This document shows, one piece after another, positions 11,711-20,409 of a stretch of DNA of 64,000 nt; the first letter of the stretch is position 1; each line of letters opens with the position of its first letter. A model generated the notes under the pieces. The model was not told the DNA's origin. It did not search any database and worked only from the letters and a program-made list of their open reading frames with translations. The position numbers and the translations under genes were made by a program. The DNA comes from Tatumella sp. JGM118 (GTDB taxonomy: Bacteria; Pseudomonadota; Gammaproteobacteria; Enterobacterales; Enterobacteriaceae), in contig NZ_JAERJR010000006.1 in NCBI RefSeq assembly GCF_018257515.1, forward strand, positions 1 to 64,000, read 5' to 3'.

Positions 11711-13000
11711 TCAGAAAAAGGTATGACGTATTATCTGAATAAACAGCGGGAGTTGTGACAATAAAAAAAGTAATAATCCTAATACTCCGCCCACCAGCGT
11801 GCCATTAATACGGATAAACTGTAAATCGCGGCCGATATTCTGCTCTATCTGGGCCGACAACTGGCGGTCATCCCAGCTTTTGATCGTATCGCTGATATGC
11901 CGTGTCAGGAACCGCGCAACGTCCGGGCCACCCTGAACGATGGCCTGCTCCAGATGGTGCGTAAAGGAGGCCCGTAATTGCGGGTCATCGCCCAGGGTTC
12001 GACCAAACCATAGCGTGGCCCGGGTCAGGTGTGCGCCGGTTACCGAATCCTCCCGGGACAAATCCTGCTGCAGCCAGTCACGCAGGTCATCCCATAGCCC
12101 TGTGGTATAGCGGTTAAAGGTTTCGTCTTCTTTCAGCCAGACTTTCAGCCGTTCGGCCCGGTCCTGCATTTGCGGATCGGTTTTCAGTGACTCAATAAAC
12201 CGCATAACCATCCGGTTAGCGCTGTCCCGCAGCTGGTGGTGCTGATCCTGTGCCACATCCAGCAGTAAGGTATCGATCATCGCGGTAACCTTACCGGCCC
12301 CTTTCTCGCCCAGCCACTCTACCGGCACCAGCCTGGCCATCGTCGGATACTCTTTGCTGAACCACTGACTGATTTGTCCGGCAATAAACTGCCGTGACTC
12401 CGGGTTCGCCAGCATTTCTGTGATTTTTTTGATCAGGGCATCCAGCAGTTCCTGATGCCGATTTTCCCGCGTCAGGCTCTCCAGCAATAAAACAGCGGCC
12501 TGACGGAAATCGACAGTTTCAATGGCCCGGTGGATCCCCTGTTGCAGAAAGCGACGGATGTTCTGGTCATTTCCCGCCCGCAGAAACCCGGCAATCAGCT
12601 GGCGGATAAGGGTACTGAGTCTGGCGGCATTTTCCGGTGCACTGAGCCACTGCGCCATTTTCTGCGCCGGATCGTGACGGCGGATCAGGGTGATCATACT
12701 GTCGGTGGACAGGAATTTCTCCTCGACAAACCGGCCCAGATTGTCGGCGATCCGTTGTTTATTGCGCGGAATAATCGCGGTATGGCGACCGATAAACGGT
12801 AACGGGATGCGGCGGAACAGGGCGGTCACAGCAAACCAGTCGGCGAGCGCCCCGACCATGGCCGCTTCTGCTACCGATTTGATGGCCTGTACGGCCAGCG
12901 TTTGCGGCAGAAAGAGGGTCGCCACAAATACGCAGCTCACCAGGGTGAGCAGGCAGAGTGCCAGCCGTTTGGTTCGGGTCAGAGCGGAAATTTTATCCAT
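11711..13000 (-). CDS. yjiN: DUF445 family inner-membrane protein YjiN
   Basis: Uncharacterised DUF445 protein of 429 residues, close to E. coli YjiN (426). One N-terminal membrane helix (about 13-33) is followed by the conserved ALADWFAVTALFRR segment. A long, mostly helical charged region follows, and a second hydrophobic helix lies near the C-terminus (about 400-425), suggesting a hairpin-anchored protein with a large soluble domain. No enzymatic motif is visible. It is flanked by small gaps on both sides and is probably transcribed alone. Confidence 0.93.
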   Translation of the reverse strand: MDKISALTRTKRLALCLLTLVSCVFVATLFLPQTLAVQAIKSVAEAAMVGALADWFAVTALFRRIPLPFIGRHTAIIPRNKQRIADNLGRFVEEKFLSTDSMITLIRRHDPAQKMAQWLSAPENAARLSTLIRQLIAGFLRAGNDQNIRRFLQQGIHRAIETVDFRQAAVLLLESLTRENRHQELLDALIKKITEMLANPESRQFIAGQISQWFSKEYPTMARLVPVEWLGEKGAGKVTAMIDTLLLDVAQDQHHQLRDSANRMVMRFIESLKTDPQMQDRAERLKVWLKEDETFNRYTTGLWDDLRDWLQQDLSREDSVTGAHLTRATLWFGRTLGDDPQLRASFTHHLEQAIVQGGPDVARFLTRHISDTIKSWDDRQLSAQIEQNIGRDLQFIRINGTLVGGVLGLLLFLLSQLPLFIQIIRHTFF

Positions 13001-13108
13001 ACAGTTGCCTGAAAAATAAAAAAAGAGGGAGAGCCAGTCGCTGACGGCAGCCGGCCTTCAGCATAGCAAGCGGATCAGAATTTTTCCTGCCGGGATCGTG
13101 CCGCAGAT

Positions 13109-14026
13109 CTATTCCGCTTCACTGAAATGGTCACTGCGTTGCTGTAACTGGGCGGTCAGGAACTCCAGAAACAGGGTGATCGCAGCGGACTGCTGACGTC
13201 CCGGTAACAGATGGATCTGCAGGGTGCGCTGGGTGAGATGATTTATCTCCAGATGACGTAACACCAGCGGATGATCGTGATGATCATAAGGCACGGTAAA
13301 CCGGCTGCACAGGGTGACGGCCAGCGGCGTCTGGCGCAGAAAGTGGTACAGGGTCGCAAAACTGTTACAGGTCAGTGTCGGCTCAATAAACACGCCGTTC
13401 ATCTGACAGGAAAGATCAAATAACTGACGCACGGTGGTCGTCTGATCCGTCAGTGCCACCGGATAGCTGCTCAGATCCTGCAGATGAAAGTTCTGGCTGG
13501 CCAGCGGATGCCGGGCAGACATCACCACCAGCACCGGCGCGGGCCAGCTACCGGCGATCTGTACCCCGCGCTCGGGATGCAGACAAAACTGCAGGGCCAG
13601 GTCACACTCGCCGCGATGCAGACTTTCGTACACCTGGCGGGTATTCCCGGTTTGCAGATAGAAACTGACCGACGGGTAGTGTTCGCGAAACCGTGAACAT
13701 ATCGCCGGCAGCAGGTCAAAGGCGACCCCTTCGGTACAGGCGATACGGATAGCCGTGCGACGGATGGCGGTCAGCCCTTTTATCTCTGACAGGGTGACTT
13801 CCATATCACGCTGGCTCTGACGCAGGCGGTGCTCTAAGAGTTTACCGGCATCATTCAGCACCATTCCCCGGGCATGCCTGTCAAATAAGGTCACCCCCGC
13901 GTCCCGTTCCAGACGCCGTATCTGCCGGCTGATGGCGGAGGTAGCCACAAACAGTTGCCGGCTGGCGGCACTTAATGACCCACTCTCGGCCACGGCCAGG
14001 AAATAACGCAGTTCGGTACTTAACAT
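13109..14026 (-). CDS. LysR-family transcriptional regulator
   Basis: DNA-binding regulator of 305 residues. The N-terminal winged helix-turn-helix (residues 1-60) has the LysR pattern FLAVAESGSLSAASRQLFVA followed by SAISRQIRRLE. The C-terminal periplasmic-binding-like effector domain spans about 90-290. It is divergent from an M20 peptidase/transporter pair with a 158-bp shared control region, the standard layout for a LysR regulator that controls its neighbour. The effector is probably the substrate of that pathway; its identity is not visible from sequence. Confidence 0.93.
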   Translation of the reverse strand: MLSTELRYFLAVAESGSLSAASRQLFVATSAISRQIRRLERDAGVTLFDRHARGMVLNDAGKLLEHRLRQSQRDMEVTLSEIKGLTAIRRTAIRIACTEGVAFDLLPAICSRFREHYPSVSFYLQTGNTRQVYESLHRGECDLALQFCLHPERGVQIAGSWPAPVLVVMSARHPLASQNFHLQDLSSYPVALTDQTTTVRQLFDLSCQMNGVFIEPTLTCNSFATLYHFLRQTPLAVTLCSRFTVPYDHHDHPLVLRHLEINHLTQRTLQIHLLPGRQQSAAITLFLEFLTAQLQQRSDHFSEAE

Positions 14027-14184
14027 CAGCTTGCCTTATAACGGTGCATGCCGTCTTTTTGTGCAGTTCAGCGTTGCCGTGAAAGCAAGGCTTGTTTGAT
14101 ATTTTGATAATTGTGGCAAAGGTGGAGAGTAGCTTAGATTGTCTGAACAATAAAATAATTCTCATAATAAAAGCGGACAGACAA
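14027..14184. promoter_or_regulatory. Divergent control region, lysR / M20 peptidase
   Basis: 158-bp AT-rich gap between two divergent starts, expected to hold the LysR binding site and both promoters. No single LysR box (T-N11-A) stands out enough to assign. Confidence 0.4.
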
Positions 14185-15612
14185 ATGACAGCAGAAAAAG
14201 CAGTAGCCAGCGCCAGTGCCTGGTTTGACAGCGGGGAATTCAAACGTGTTCTGGCACGCCGGGTGGCAATCCGTTCCGAAAGTCAGCGCGACGATCGGGA
14301 TGAGGCCATCCACGCTTATCTGACGCAGGAAATTACCCCTGCGATGGAAGCGATGGGCTTTACCCTGACGCCGCTGGCGAACCCGCAGGCCCCTGAACGT
14401 CCGATGCTGCTGGCCACGCGCATCGAAGACCCCGCTCTGCCGGTGGTGCTGTGTTACGGGCATGGCGATGTGGTGTTCGGTGACGATGAAAACTGGCGCA
14501 GCGGTTTAGATCCCTGGTCGCTGACCGAAGAGGGTGACCGCTGGTATGGCCGCGGCAGTGCGGATAATAAAGGTCAGCACTCGGTAAATATCGCGGCGCT
14601 GGAACAGATTTATGCGCTGCGTGGCGGCAGCCTGGGGTTTAACTGTAAGTTCCTGTTTGAGATGGGGGAAGAGATCAGTTCACCGGGGCTGGCGGAAGTG
14701 TGTGAACAGCATCGCGAACTGTTACGGGCCGATGTCTTTATTGCGTCTGACGGACCCAGGCTGGATGCGGAAAGACCGACGCTGTTTCTCGGCTCCCGCG
14801 GGGCGGTGAATGTCCGTCTTACGCTGCATGCCCGTGATCGTGATTATCATTCCGGTAACTGGGGGGGCTTGCTGACCAACCCCGCGACCCGTCTTTGTAA
14901 TGCCATTGGCAGCCTGGTGAATCAGCACGGGCAGCTACAGGTTGCGGCGCTGAAACCCCCGGCCATCACGGACAGTGTCCGTAAAATCTTAAGTGAAATT
15001 GAACTCCGGCCGGGTGCGGATAGCCCGCAAATCGACCCTGAGTGGGGTGAAGCCGGTCTGACTCCGGTCGAGCGTCTGTACGGCTGGAACACGCTGGAAG
15101 TGCTGGCGATGACCAGCGGTAATCCGCAGCGGCCGATGAACGCCATCCCCGGGAAGGCCACGGCGGTCTGCCAGCTACGCTTTGTGGTGGGTACCGACTG
15201 GGAAAATATCGCGCAGCATCTGGAAAATCACCTGGCGGCCGCGGGTTTTGCGGATGTAAAAGCAGAACTGTTACGGGGCAGCCCGGCGACCCGGCTGGAT
15301 CCTGAAGATCCGCTGGTGGGCTGGGCGCTGGCGTCGATGCAGAAAAGCAGCGGTAAAAAACCGGCGTTACTGCCTAACCTGGGCGGATCCTTACCGAACG
15401 ATGTGTTTGCCAATATCCTGCAACTGCCGACACTGTGGATGCCGCACTCGTATCCGGCCTGCGGTCAGCATGCGGCAGATGAACATATGCTCAAATCCAT
15501 CGCCCGTGAAGGCCTGATCATGATGACCCACCTGCTGTGGGAATTCGGTGAAAACGGCGAACAGCTGGTGGCCGCGCATAAGGCCTACCAGCAGAAGGGG
15601 CAGGCATCATGA
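14185..15612 (+). CDS. M20 family zinc metallopeptidase / amidohydrolase
   Basis: Cytoplasmic M20-type hydrolase of 475 residues that cleaves peptides or N-acylated amino acids. Metal ligands are visible: His93 and Asp95 in YGHGDVV, Asp127 in SADNKGQH, and the catalytic/ligand pair Glu162-Glu163 in FEMGEEIS. The dimerisation domain (about 200-330) follows. The start chosen is ATG 14185; the open frame extends 93 bp upstream but lacks conserved sequence. The stop overlaps the next gene's start by ATGA, so it is coupled to an MHS-type transporter. Together they look like uptake and hydrolysis of one organic-acid, dipeptide or N-acyl compound. The exact substrate cannot be told. Confidence 0.9.
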   Translation: MTAEKAVASASAWFDSGEFKRVLARRVAIRSESQRDDRDEAIHAYLTQEITPAMEAMGFTLTPLANPQAPERPMLLATRIEDPALPVVLCYGHGDVVFGDDENWRSGLDPWSLTEEGDRWYGRGSADNKGQHSVNIAALEQIYALRGGSLGFNCKFLFEMGEEISSPGLAEVCEQHRELLRADVFIASDGPRLDAERPTLFLGSRGAVNVRLTLHARDRDYHSGNWGGLLTNPATRLCNAIGSLVNQHGQLQVAALKPPAITDSVRKILSEIELRPGADSPQIDPEWGEAGLTPVERLYGWNTLEVLAMTSGNPQRPMNAIPGKATAVCQLRFVVGTDWENIAQHLENHLAAAGFADVKAELLRGSPATRLDPEDPLVGWALASMQKSSGKKPALLPNLGGSLPNDVFANILQLPTLWMPHSYPACGQHAADEHMLKSIAREGLIMMTHLLWEFGENGEQLVAAHKAYQQKGQAS

Positions 15613-16871
15613 GTTCAGTCTCCGCCTGGCAGGCACCCAACCTGTACAAAACGCTGTTCTCCACCTGTGTCGGTAATGCGCTGGAATGGTTTGATATCGC
15701 GGTCTATGGCTTTTTCGCCCGCTATATTGCCCATGCGTTTTTCCCGACCGAAAACCCGTCCGTGTCGTTATTGCTGACCTTTGGCAGCTTCGGTGTCTCG
15801 TTCCTGATCCGCCCGCTGGGGGCGATTGTGCTCGGTGCGTATGCGGACCGTCATGGCCGGAAAAAAGCCCTGATGCTCTCGATCACGTTGATGACCTTCG
15901 GCGGCGCGATGATTGTCTTTATGCCGGGCTATGCCACTATCGGACTGGCGGCCCCGGTACTGATCCTGCTGGCGCGACTGATCCAGGGGTTTTCCGCCGG
16001 CGGTGAGTTCGGCAGTTCGACCGCGTTTCTGGTAGAGCATTTTCCGCACCGTAAAGCCTTTATTGCCAGCTGGCAGTTCGCGACCCAGGGGGCCAGTACG
16101 CTGCTGGCCTCGGCCTTCGGCCTGGGGCTGACCCAGTGGCTCAGTGAAACAGAAATTCAGCAGTGGGGCTGGCGCATCCCGTTTATCTTCGGTCTGCTGA
16201 TAGGGCCGGTGGGCTGGTATATCCGTCGCCACGTGCAGGAACCGGAAAGCTTTGTCAGTCAGCAGCACGACCATTCGCCGCTGAAGCAACTGATGGGCAG
16301 CCAGCGTCATCTGTTAGTGCTGGCGATTGGCCTGATGGTGATCTCAACCGGGATCAACTACATGCTGAACTACGTACCGACCTATGCGACCAAAAACCTG
16401 CATCTGGCCGGTAAAACGGCCTTTACCGCCACCCTGCTGGCCGGTGTGATCCTGACGGTCGTGACTCCGCTGGCCGGACTGTGGGCAGAGAAAGCCGGAC
16501 GACGTCCGCTGATGTGGACATCGCTGGTCTTGCTGCTGATCACCATTTATCCGGCCTTCAGCCTGGTGGTGAACCATCCGGATGCCAATATGCTGATCCT
16601 GCTGGTGGGCTGGCTGGCATTGCTGAAGTCGGTCTATTTTGCGACCGTGCCTTCGATGATGGCCGACCTGTTCCCGGTCAGCACCCGGGCCAGTGGGATG
16701 GCGATCAGCTATAACATTGCGGTGACGGTGTTCGGGGGCTTTGCGCCGCTGATCTGTAGCCTGCTGATCAGTGCCACCGGGACCAGCCTGGCCCCCGGGT
16801 ACTATCTGATGGTACTGGCGATCATGAGCAGTGTTGCGCTGGCGTTCACCCGACGTTATCAGCACAGCTGA
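15609..16871 (+). CDS. MFS transporter, metabolite:H+ symporter (MHS/ProP-like) family
   Basis: Inner-membrane proton symporter of 420 residues with 12 predicted transmembrane helices. MHS hallmarks are clear: the N-terminal GNALEWFDIAVYG, the first-loop motif GAYADRHGRKKAL, and RLIQGFSAGGEFGSS in helix 4. Family members import organic acids and osmolytes (for example citrate, alpha-ketoglutarate, proline or shikimate). Its ATG overlaps the M20 peptidase stop by 4 bases. The last 27 codons plus the 3' region are repeated immediately downstream (16901-17010), so the gene's end has been tandemly duplicated. Confidence 0.93.
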   Translation: MSSVSAWQAPNLYKTLFSTCVGNALEWFDIAVYGFFARYIAHAFFPTENPSVSLLLTFGSFGVSFLIRPLGAIVLGAYADRHGRKKALMLSITLMTFGGAMIVFMPGYATIGLAAPVLILLARLIQGFSAGGEFGSSTAFLVEHFPHRKAFIASWQFATQGASTLLASAFGLGLTQWLSETEIQQWGWRIPFIFGLLIGPVGWYIRRHVQEPESFVSQQHDHSPLKQLMGSQRHLLVLAIGLMVISTGINYMLNYVPTYATKNLHLAGKTAFTATLLAGVILTVVTPLAGLWAEKAGRRPLMWTSLVLLLITIYPAFSLVVNHPDANMLILLVGWLALLKSVYFATVPSMMADLFPVSTRASGMAISYNIAVTVFGGFAPLICSLLISATGTSLAPGYYLMVLAIMSSVALAFTRRYQHS

Positions 16872-17011
16872 GAATCAGAAAAGCAGCGGGGGCCATCGAT
16901 GGCCCCCGGGTACTATCTGATGGTACTGGCGGTCATGAGCAGTGTTGCCCTGGCGTTCACCCGGCGTTACCAGCACAGCTGAGCCGCAGAAAAGCAGAGG
17001 GGGCCATCGAT
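16790..17011 (+). repeat. Tandem duplication of MFS gene 3' end plus terminator
   Basis: Two copies of a 111-bp unit: 16790-16900 (the true end of the transporter gene, stop at 16869-16871) and 16901-17011 (same stop at 16980-16982). The copies differ at several positions, so the duplication is not recent. Both ends carry the GGCCCC sequence found in the gene and in the terminator palindrome, a likely microhomology. The extra copy has no start and is a gene fragment. Confidence 0.85.
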
Positions 17012-17024
17012 GGCCCCTTTTTTT
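17000..17024 (+). terminator. Terminator of the M20/MFS operon
   Basis: 18-bp perfect palindrome (17000-17017) followed by seven T. The first repeat copy has the same palindrome at about 16890-16907 but without a T-run, so termination is expected here. Confidence 0.88.
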
Positions 17025-17026
17025 GT

Positions 17027-17700
17027 ATCCGGAAAACCCCCGCTCAGGCCGGGGGTTCCGTAACGCTTTCAGCGTTGGACCGCAGATAAAAACCCCTTTT
17101 GATTTGTTAAAACACCTGGCGGTCTGGCAACGGCAAAGGTTTAACAGGGAATCAAGAGGGGGTCCCGATGAGGGACGAAAAAAGCTTAGCGCCTGCCCGA
17201 TGGAACTGTAACTATCACAGCGTTTTCGCACCTAACCACCGAAGGCAGGCCTTTTATGGCGCACGGCGAAGGGCAATCGGAGCATTTTAAGAAAGCTGTG
17301 TGAATGGAAAAATGTGAATAGCCAGGAAGCAGAAGGTTGTTCTGACCATATTCATAGGCTTCCGGAGATCCCGCCGAAGATGAGCGTATCCGGGGTTATG
17401 GGTTATCTGAAGGTCAAAAGCAGCCTGATGCTTTATGAGCAGTTCGGGGGTTTTAAGTTTAAGCACAGAAACAGGGAGTTCCGGTGCCGGGGATACTACG
17501 CAGACACGGCAGGCAAGAACACAGCAAAGATACAGGACTATATCAGGCACCAGCTCGCAGCGGATAACATGGGAGAGCCGTTGTCGATCCCTAATCCGGG
17601 AAGCCCGTTTACGGGCCGTAGGTCATCCATAATGCAAATGTCAGATTGCGATGTGCCTGTCAGGGCGCGGCGGGTAAGAGCGCCTGACAGGCGTATTTGA
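17027..17700 (+). mobile_element. Decayed IS200/IS1541-type element
   Basis: About 0.67-kb element with subterminal hairpins at both sides (CCCCCG/CGGGGG at 17037-17055; GCCTGTCAGG/CTGACAGGC at 17655-17692) and one transposase gene in between. This is the layout of IS200-family single-strand transposons, normally about 0.7 kb. It sits between the MFS terminator and the yjgR terminator, a harmless landing site. The exact ends are inferred from hairpin positions. Confidence 0.75.
17168..17610 (+). pseudogene. tnpA: IS200-type Y1/HUH transposase TnpA, frameshifted
   Basis: Reading from ATG 17168 gives MRDEKSLAPARWNCNYHSVF, the IS200 TnpA N-terminus. A frameshift near 17280 is needed to continue into RKLCEWKN and then SDHIH (HUH metal-binding motif), PPKMSVSGVMGYLKVKSS and the tyrosine segment KIQDYIRHQL. 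The nucleophile Tyr and both His are present, so decay is mainly the single frameshift plus scattered substitutions. The normal stop after PFTGR is also lost. Confidence 0.82.
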
Positions 17701-17725
17701 AAAACCTCCGGCGATGCCGGAGGAT
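17699..17725 (-). terminator. Terminator of yjgR
   Basis: Minus-strand hairpin with CCTCCGGC/GCCGGAGG arms (17705-17723) followed by a T-run (A-run 17699-17704 on plus), 15 bp after the yjgR stop. Confidence 0.88.
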
Positions 17726-17739
17726 ATTTTTTGTGCGGG

Positions 17740-19239
17740 TTACTTTCTGCCGCCAAACAGGCTGCCCAGCACGCCACGCAGGATCTGGTTGGTGACCTGG
17801 CGGGTGGCGGTTTTTGCCATCGTCTGAACCACACCATCGTGCTGACCGCCACGCGGCCCGGTGTAGCCGAACAGAATTTTCTTCAGGCCGTCGATGACCG
17901 GATTTTCTTCACCCGAAGCACTGCCTTTTGCCGCCGGCGCAGCGTTCTGCTCTCCTGCCGCCTGTACTCCTTTTTTCAGCAGTTCATAGGCAGATTCTCT
18001 GTCCACCACCTCATCGTATTTACCGTACAACGGAGAGTGGTTGATCAGGCCGTTTCGTTCGTCGGCAGTCAGCGGCCCCATACGGGAACCGGGCGCGATC
18101 ACCATCGCCCGTTCGGTGACGGACGGGCTGCCTTTTTCATCCAGGAAGGAGATCAGGGCTTCACCGGTGCCGAGGTTTCGGATGGCCTCTTCGGTATCAA
18201 AGGCCGGGTTAGGGCGCATTGTTGTGGCCGCCGCTTTTACGGCTTTCTGATCTTTTGGGGTAAATGCGCGCAGGGCATGCTGCACACGGTTACCCAGCTG
18301 CCCCAGTACGGTCTCCGGAATATCCGACGGGTTCTGGGTCACAAACCAGACGCTGACCCCTTTGGAGCGGATAAGCCGCATCACCTGCTGGATTTTTTCC
18401 AGCAGCACCGCCGGCACATCATCAAACAGCAGATGGGCCTCATCAAAGAAAAACACCAGCTTCGGTTTCTCTGCATCCCCGACTTCCGGTAACTGCTCAT
18501 ACAGTTCAGACAGCATCCACAGCAGGCTGGTGGCATACAGTTTTGGCATCCGGTAGAGCTTTTCGGCGCTGAGGATATTAATGATGCCGCGTCCCTCTGC
18601 ATCGGTACGCATCCAGTCATGTATATCCAGCATCGGCTCACCAAAGAAATATTCCGCCCCCTGTTGTTCCAGGGCCAGCAGGCCACGCTGGATGGCACCG
18701 ACCGATGCCGTGCTGATATTACCGTATTCGGTGGTGAAAGATTTTGCGTTATCACCGATGTACTGCACCATCGAACGCAGGTCTTTGAAGTCCAGCAATA
18801 ACATGCCGCGATCGTCGGCAATCCGGAAGATGATCTGTAACACACCGGACTGAATTTCATTCAGGTTTAGCAGCCGGGCGAGTAATAACGGCCCGAGATC
18901 CGATACCGTCGCGCGGACCGGATGCCCTTGTTCACCGAAGATATCCCACAGCACCACCGGGTTGTCCTGCGGCTGCCAGTCGGTGACGCCGATGTTATCC
19001 AGCCGGGCCTGGAGTTTTTCACTGCTGACACCGGCTTTTGCTATCCCACTGAGGTCACCTTTTACATCGGCCATAAAGACCGGGACGCCGATAGCAGAAA
19101 AAGATTCCGCCAGTTTCTGCAGGGTGACCGTTTTTCCGGTGCCCGTCGCGCCGGTGATCAGTCCGTGGCGGTTGGCAAGGGCCGGAAGCAGGTTCAGGGT
19201 CAGTTCCCGGGTGCGGGCGATGAGTAAAGGTGCAGTCAT
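17740..19239 (-). CDS. yjgR: HerA-like P-loop ATPase YjgR (DUF853)
   Basis: Cytoplasmic ATPase of 499 residues of the HerA/FtsK clade, close in length to E. coli YjgR (500). Walker A GATGTGKT lies at residues 30-37, and Walker B sits within [17 protein letters not shown] in the middle of the protein. A Gly/Ala-rich tail ends LGSLFGGRK. The molecular role is not established; HerA relatives translocate DNA. In E. coli yjgR lies near leuX, so this is a synteny anchor for the region. Confidence 0.93.
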   Translation of the reverse strand: MTAPLLIARTRELTLNLLPALANRHGLITGATGTGKTVTLQKLAESFSAIGVPVFMADVKGDLSGIAKAGVSSEKLQARLDNIGVTDWQPQDNPVVLWDIFGEQGHPVRATVSDLGPLLLARLLNLNEIQSGVLQIIFRIADDRGMLLLDFKDLRSMVQYIGDNAKSFTTEYGNISTASVGAIQRGLLALEQQGAEYFFGEPMLDIHDWMRTDAEGRGIINILSAEKLYRMPKLYATSLLWMLSELYEQLPEVGDAEKPKLVFFFDEAHLLFDDVPAVLLEKIQQVMRLIRSKGVSVWFVTQNPSDIPETVLGQLGNRVQHALRAFTPKDQKAVKAAATTMRPNPAFDTEEAIRNLGTGEALISFLDEKGSPSVTERAMVIAPGSRMGPLTADERNGLINHSPLYGKYDEVVDRESAYELLKKGVQAAGEQNAAPAAKGSASGEENPVIDGLKKILFGYTGPRGGQHDGVVQTMAKTATRQVTNQILRGVLGSLFGGRK

Positions 19240-19652
19240 TCGATGTTAATCTCTGGAGTTAGCGTGAGTTTTTTATCATCTCACTGTCGGCGGTGATGAT
19301 CCAATCGGTGTTATCTTTCACACCGGCGGTTCCGGAAAGGCAGCCGTCACAAGGCTCTGCGGGCCGGTGTTTCTCAAACTATAGTCAGAGACGCCTGAAA
19401 AATATACCCCTGTTTTTACCATGGAAATGGCATCTTCTTCGGTGGCGGTCTACGCTTAAAAAAAAGCGGCTGTCACGGTCACCGGGTCATTCTGTGACCG
19501 GCGGCCGCAGAAAAGCCCTGAAAGATGACTCTGTTGCACTCTTTGTGTCGATGACTTTGATAGCGTTGATAGCAGCGCTGTTATTTAAACCTCTGGCGGG
19601 TGCCTGCCTGCGCAGGCTTATAAAAATCGTGAGCCAGTGAGAGTCATCGCTT
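19240..19652. promoter_or_regulatory. 413-bp divergent gap, yjgR / dehydrogenase operon
   Basis: Non-coding stretch between divergent genes. A TTGATA hexamer near 19559 with a TTATTT-like -10 about 18 bp downstream is a weak promoter candidate for the dehydrogenase operon. A forward open frame at 19293-19640 is not convincing as a gene. No regulator site can be named. Confidence 0.35.
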
Positions 19653-20381
19653 ATGCTTTTGCAAAAAAACACCACCCGCCGCAAGTTTCTGCTCGGCTCG
19701 CTGATGGCGCTGCCCCTGACGGAACTGGTCCTGAAAGGCTTAACTGCGGCACAGGCCGCAGAGATGGCTGCGCCGGACCTTAACCATTATCAGCCCGCCT
19801 TTTTTACCCCGCAGGAATGGCAGTTTATTCTGGCGGCGACGGATCGCATGATCCCGCCGGGCGGTGCGGGAAAAGCCCCGGGCGCGCTGGAAACGAATGT
19901 ACCAGTGTTTATCGATCAGCAACTGCACGATAAAAACTTCGGTCAGGAAATTTATATGCAGGGCCCGTTTGATGCCCATGCACCGGCCACCATGGGGTAT
20001 CAGGTTCCTCTCTATCCGCAACAGATCTATCAGACAGGGATCCGCCTGACGGACCAATGGACTCTGCAGCATCTGCAAAAACCTTTCCATCAGTTATCCG
20101 ACACGGATAAAGACAACGTATTAACCGCATTACAGAAAAACACACTCGACTTTGCTGCGCTGGGGGAAAACACCCTCAGGGGATCGCTGTTTTTTAGTCA
20201 GTTACTGGCTGAAACCAAACATGGCTATCTCGCTGACCCGATGTACGGCGGCAATAAGGGCATGAAGGCGTGGATTGCTATCGGTTTTCCCGGCGCGCGT
20301 GCCAGTTACCTGGAGTGGGTGAAACAACACAATGTGAAGTACCCCCTCGGGCCGGTCAGCCTGTCAGGCGAAACCGCCTGA
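19653..20381 (+). CDS. Gluconate 2-dehydrogenase-type small subunit (subunit 3), Tat-exported
   Basis: Periplasmic gamma subunit of a membrane-bound, flavin-dependent sugar-acid dehydrogenase, 242 residues. The N-terminus has a twin-arginine signal TTRRKFLLG followed by a hydrophobic stretch and an AQA cleavage region, so the folded subunit leaves through Tat and carries its flavoprotein partner with it. The domain matches the gluconate 2-dehydrogenase subunit 3 family (FTPQEWQFILAATDRMIPPG). First gene of a three-gene operon, 28 bp before the flavoprotein gene. Confidence 0.9.
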   Translation: MLLQKNTTRRKFLLGSLMALPLTELVLKGLTAAQAAEMAAPDLNHYQPAFFTPQEWQFILAATDRMIPPGGAGKAPGALETNVPVFIDQQLHDKNFGQEIYMQGPFDAHAPATMGYQVPLYPQQIYQTGIRLTDQWTLQHLQKPFHQLSDTDKDNVLTALQKNTLDFAALGENTLRGSLFFSQLLAETKHGYLADPMYGGNKGMKAWIAIGFPGARASYLEWVKQHNVKYPLGPVSLSGETA

Positions 20382-20409
20382 CACTCAATTTTCTGGATAA
20401 AGGTTTCTT

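Noticed and set aside
19293-19640. 115-codon forward frame between yjgR and the dehydrogenase operon
   Set aside because: No ribosome binding site, no recognised family, composition unlike neighbouring genes.
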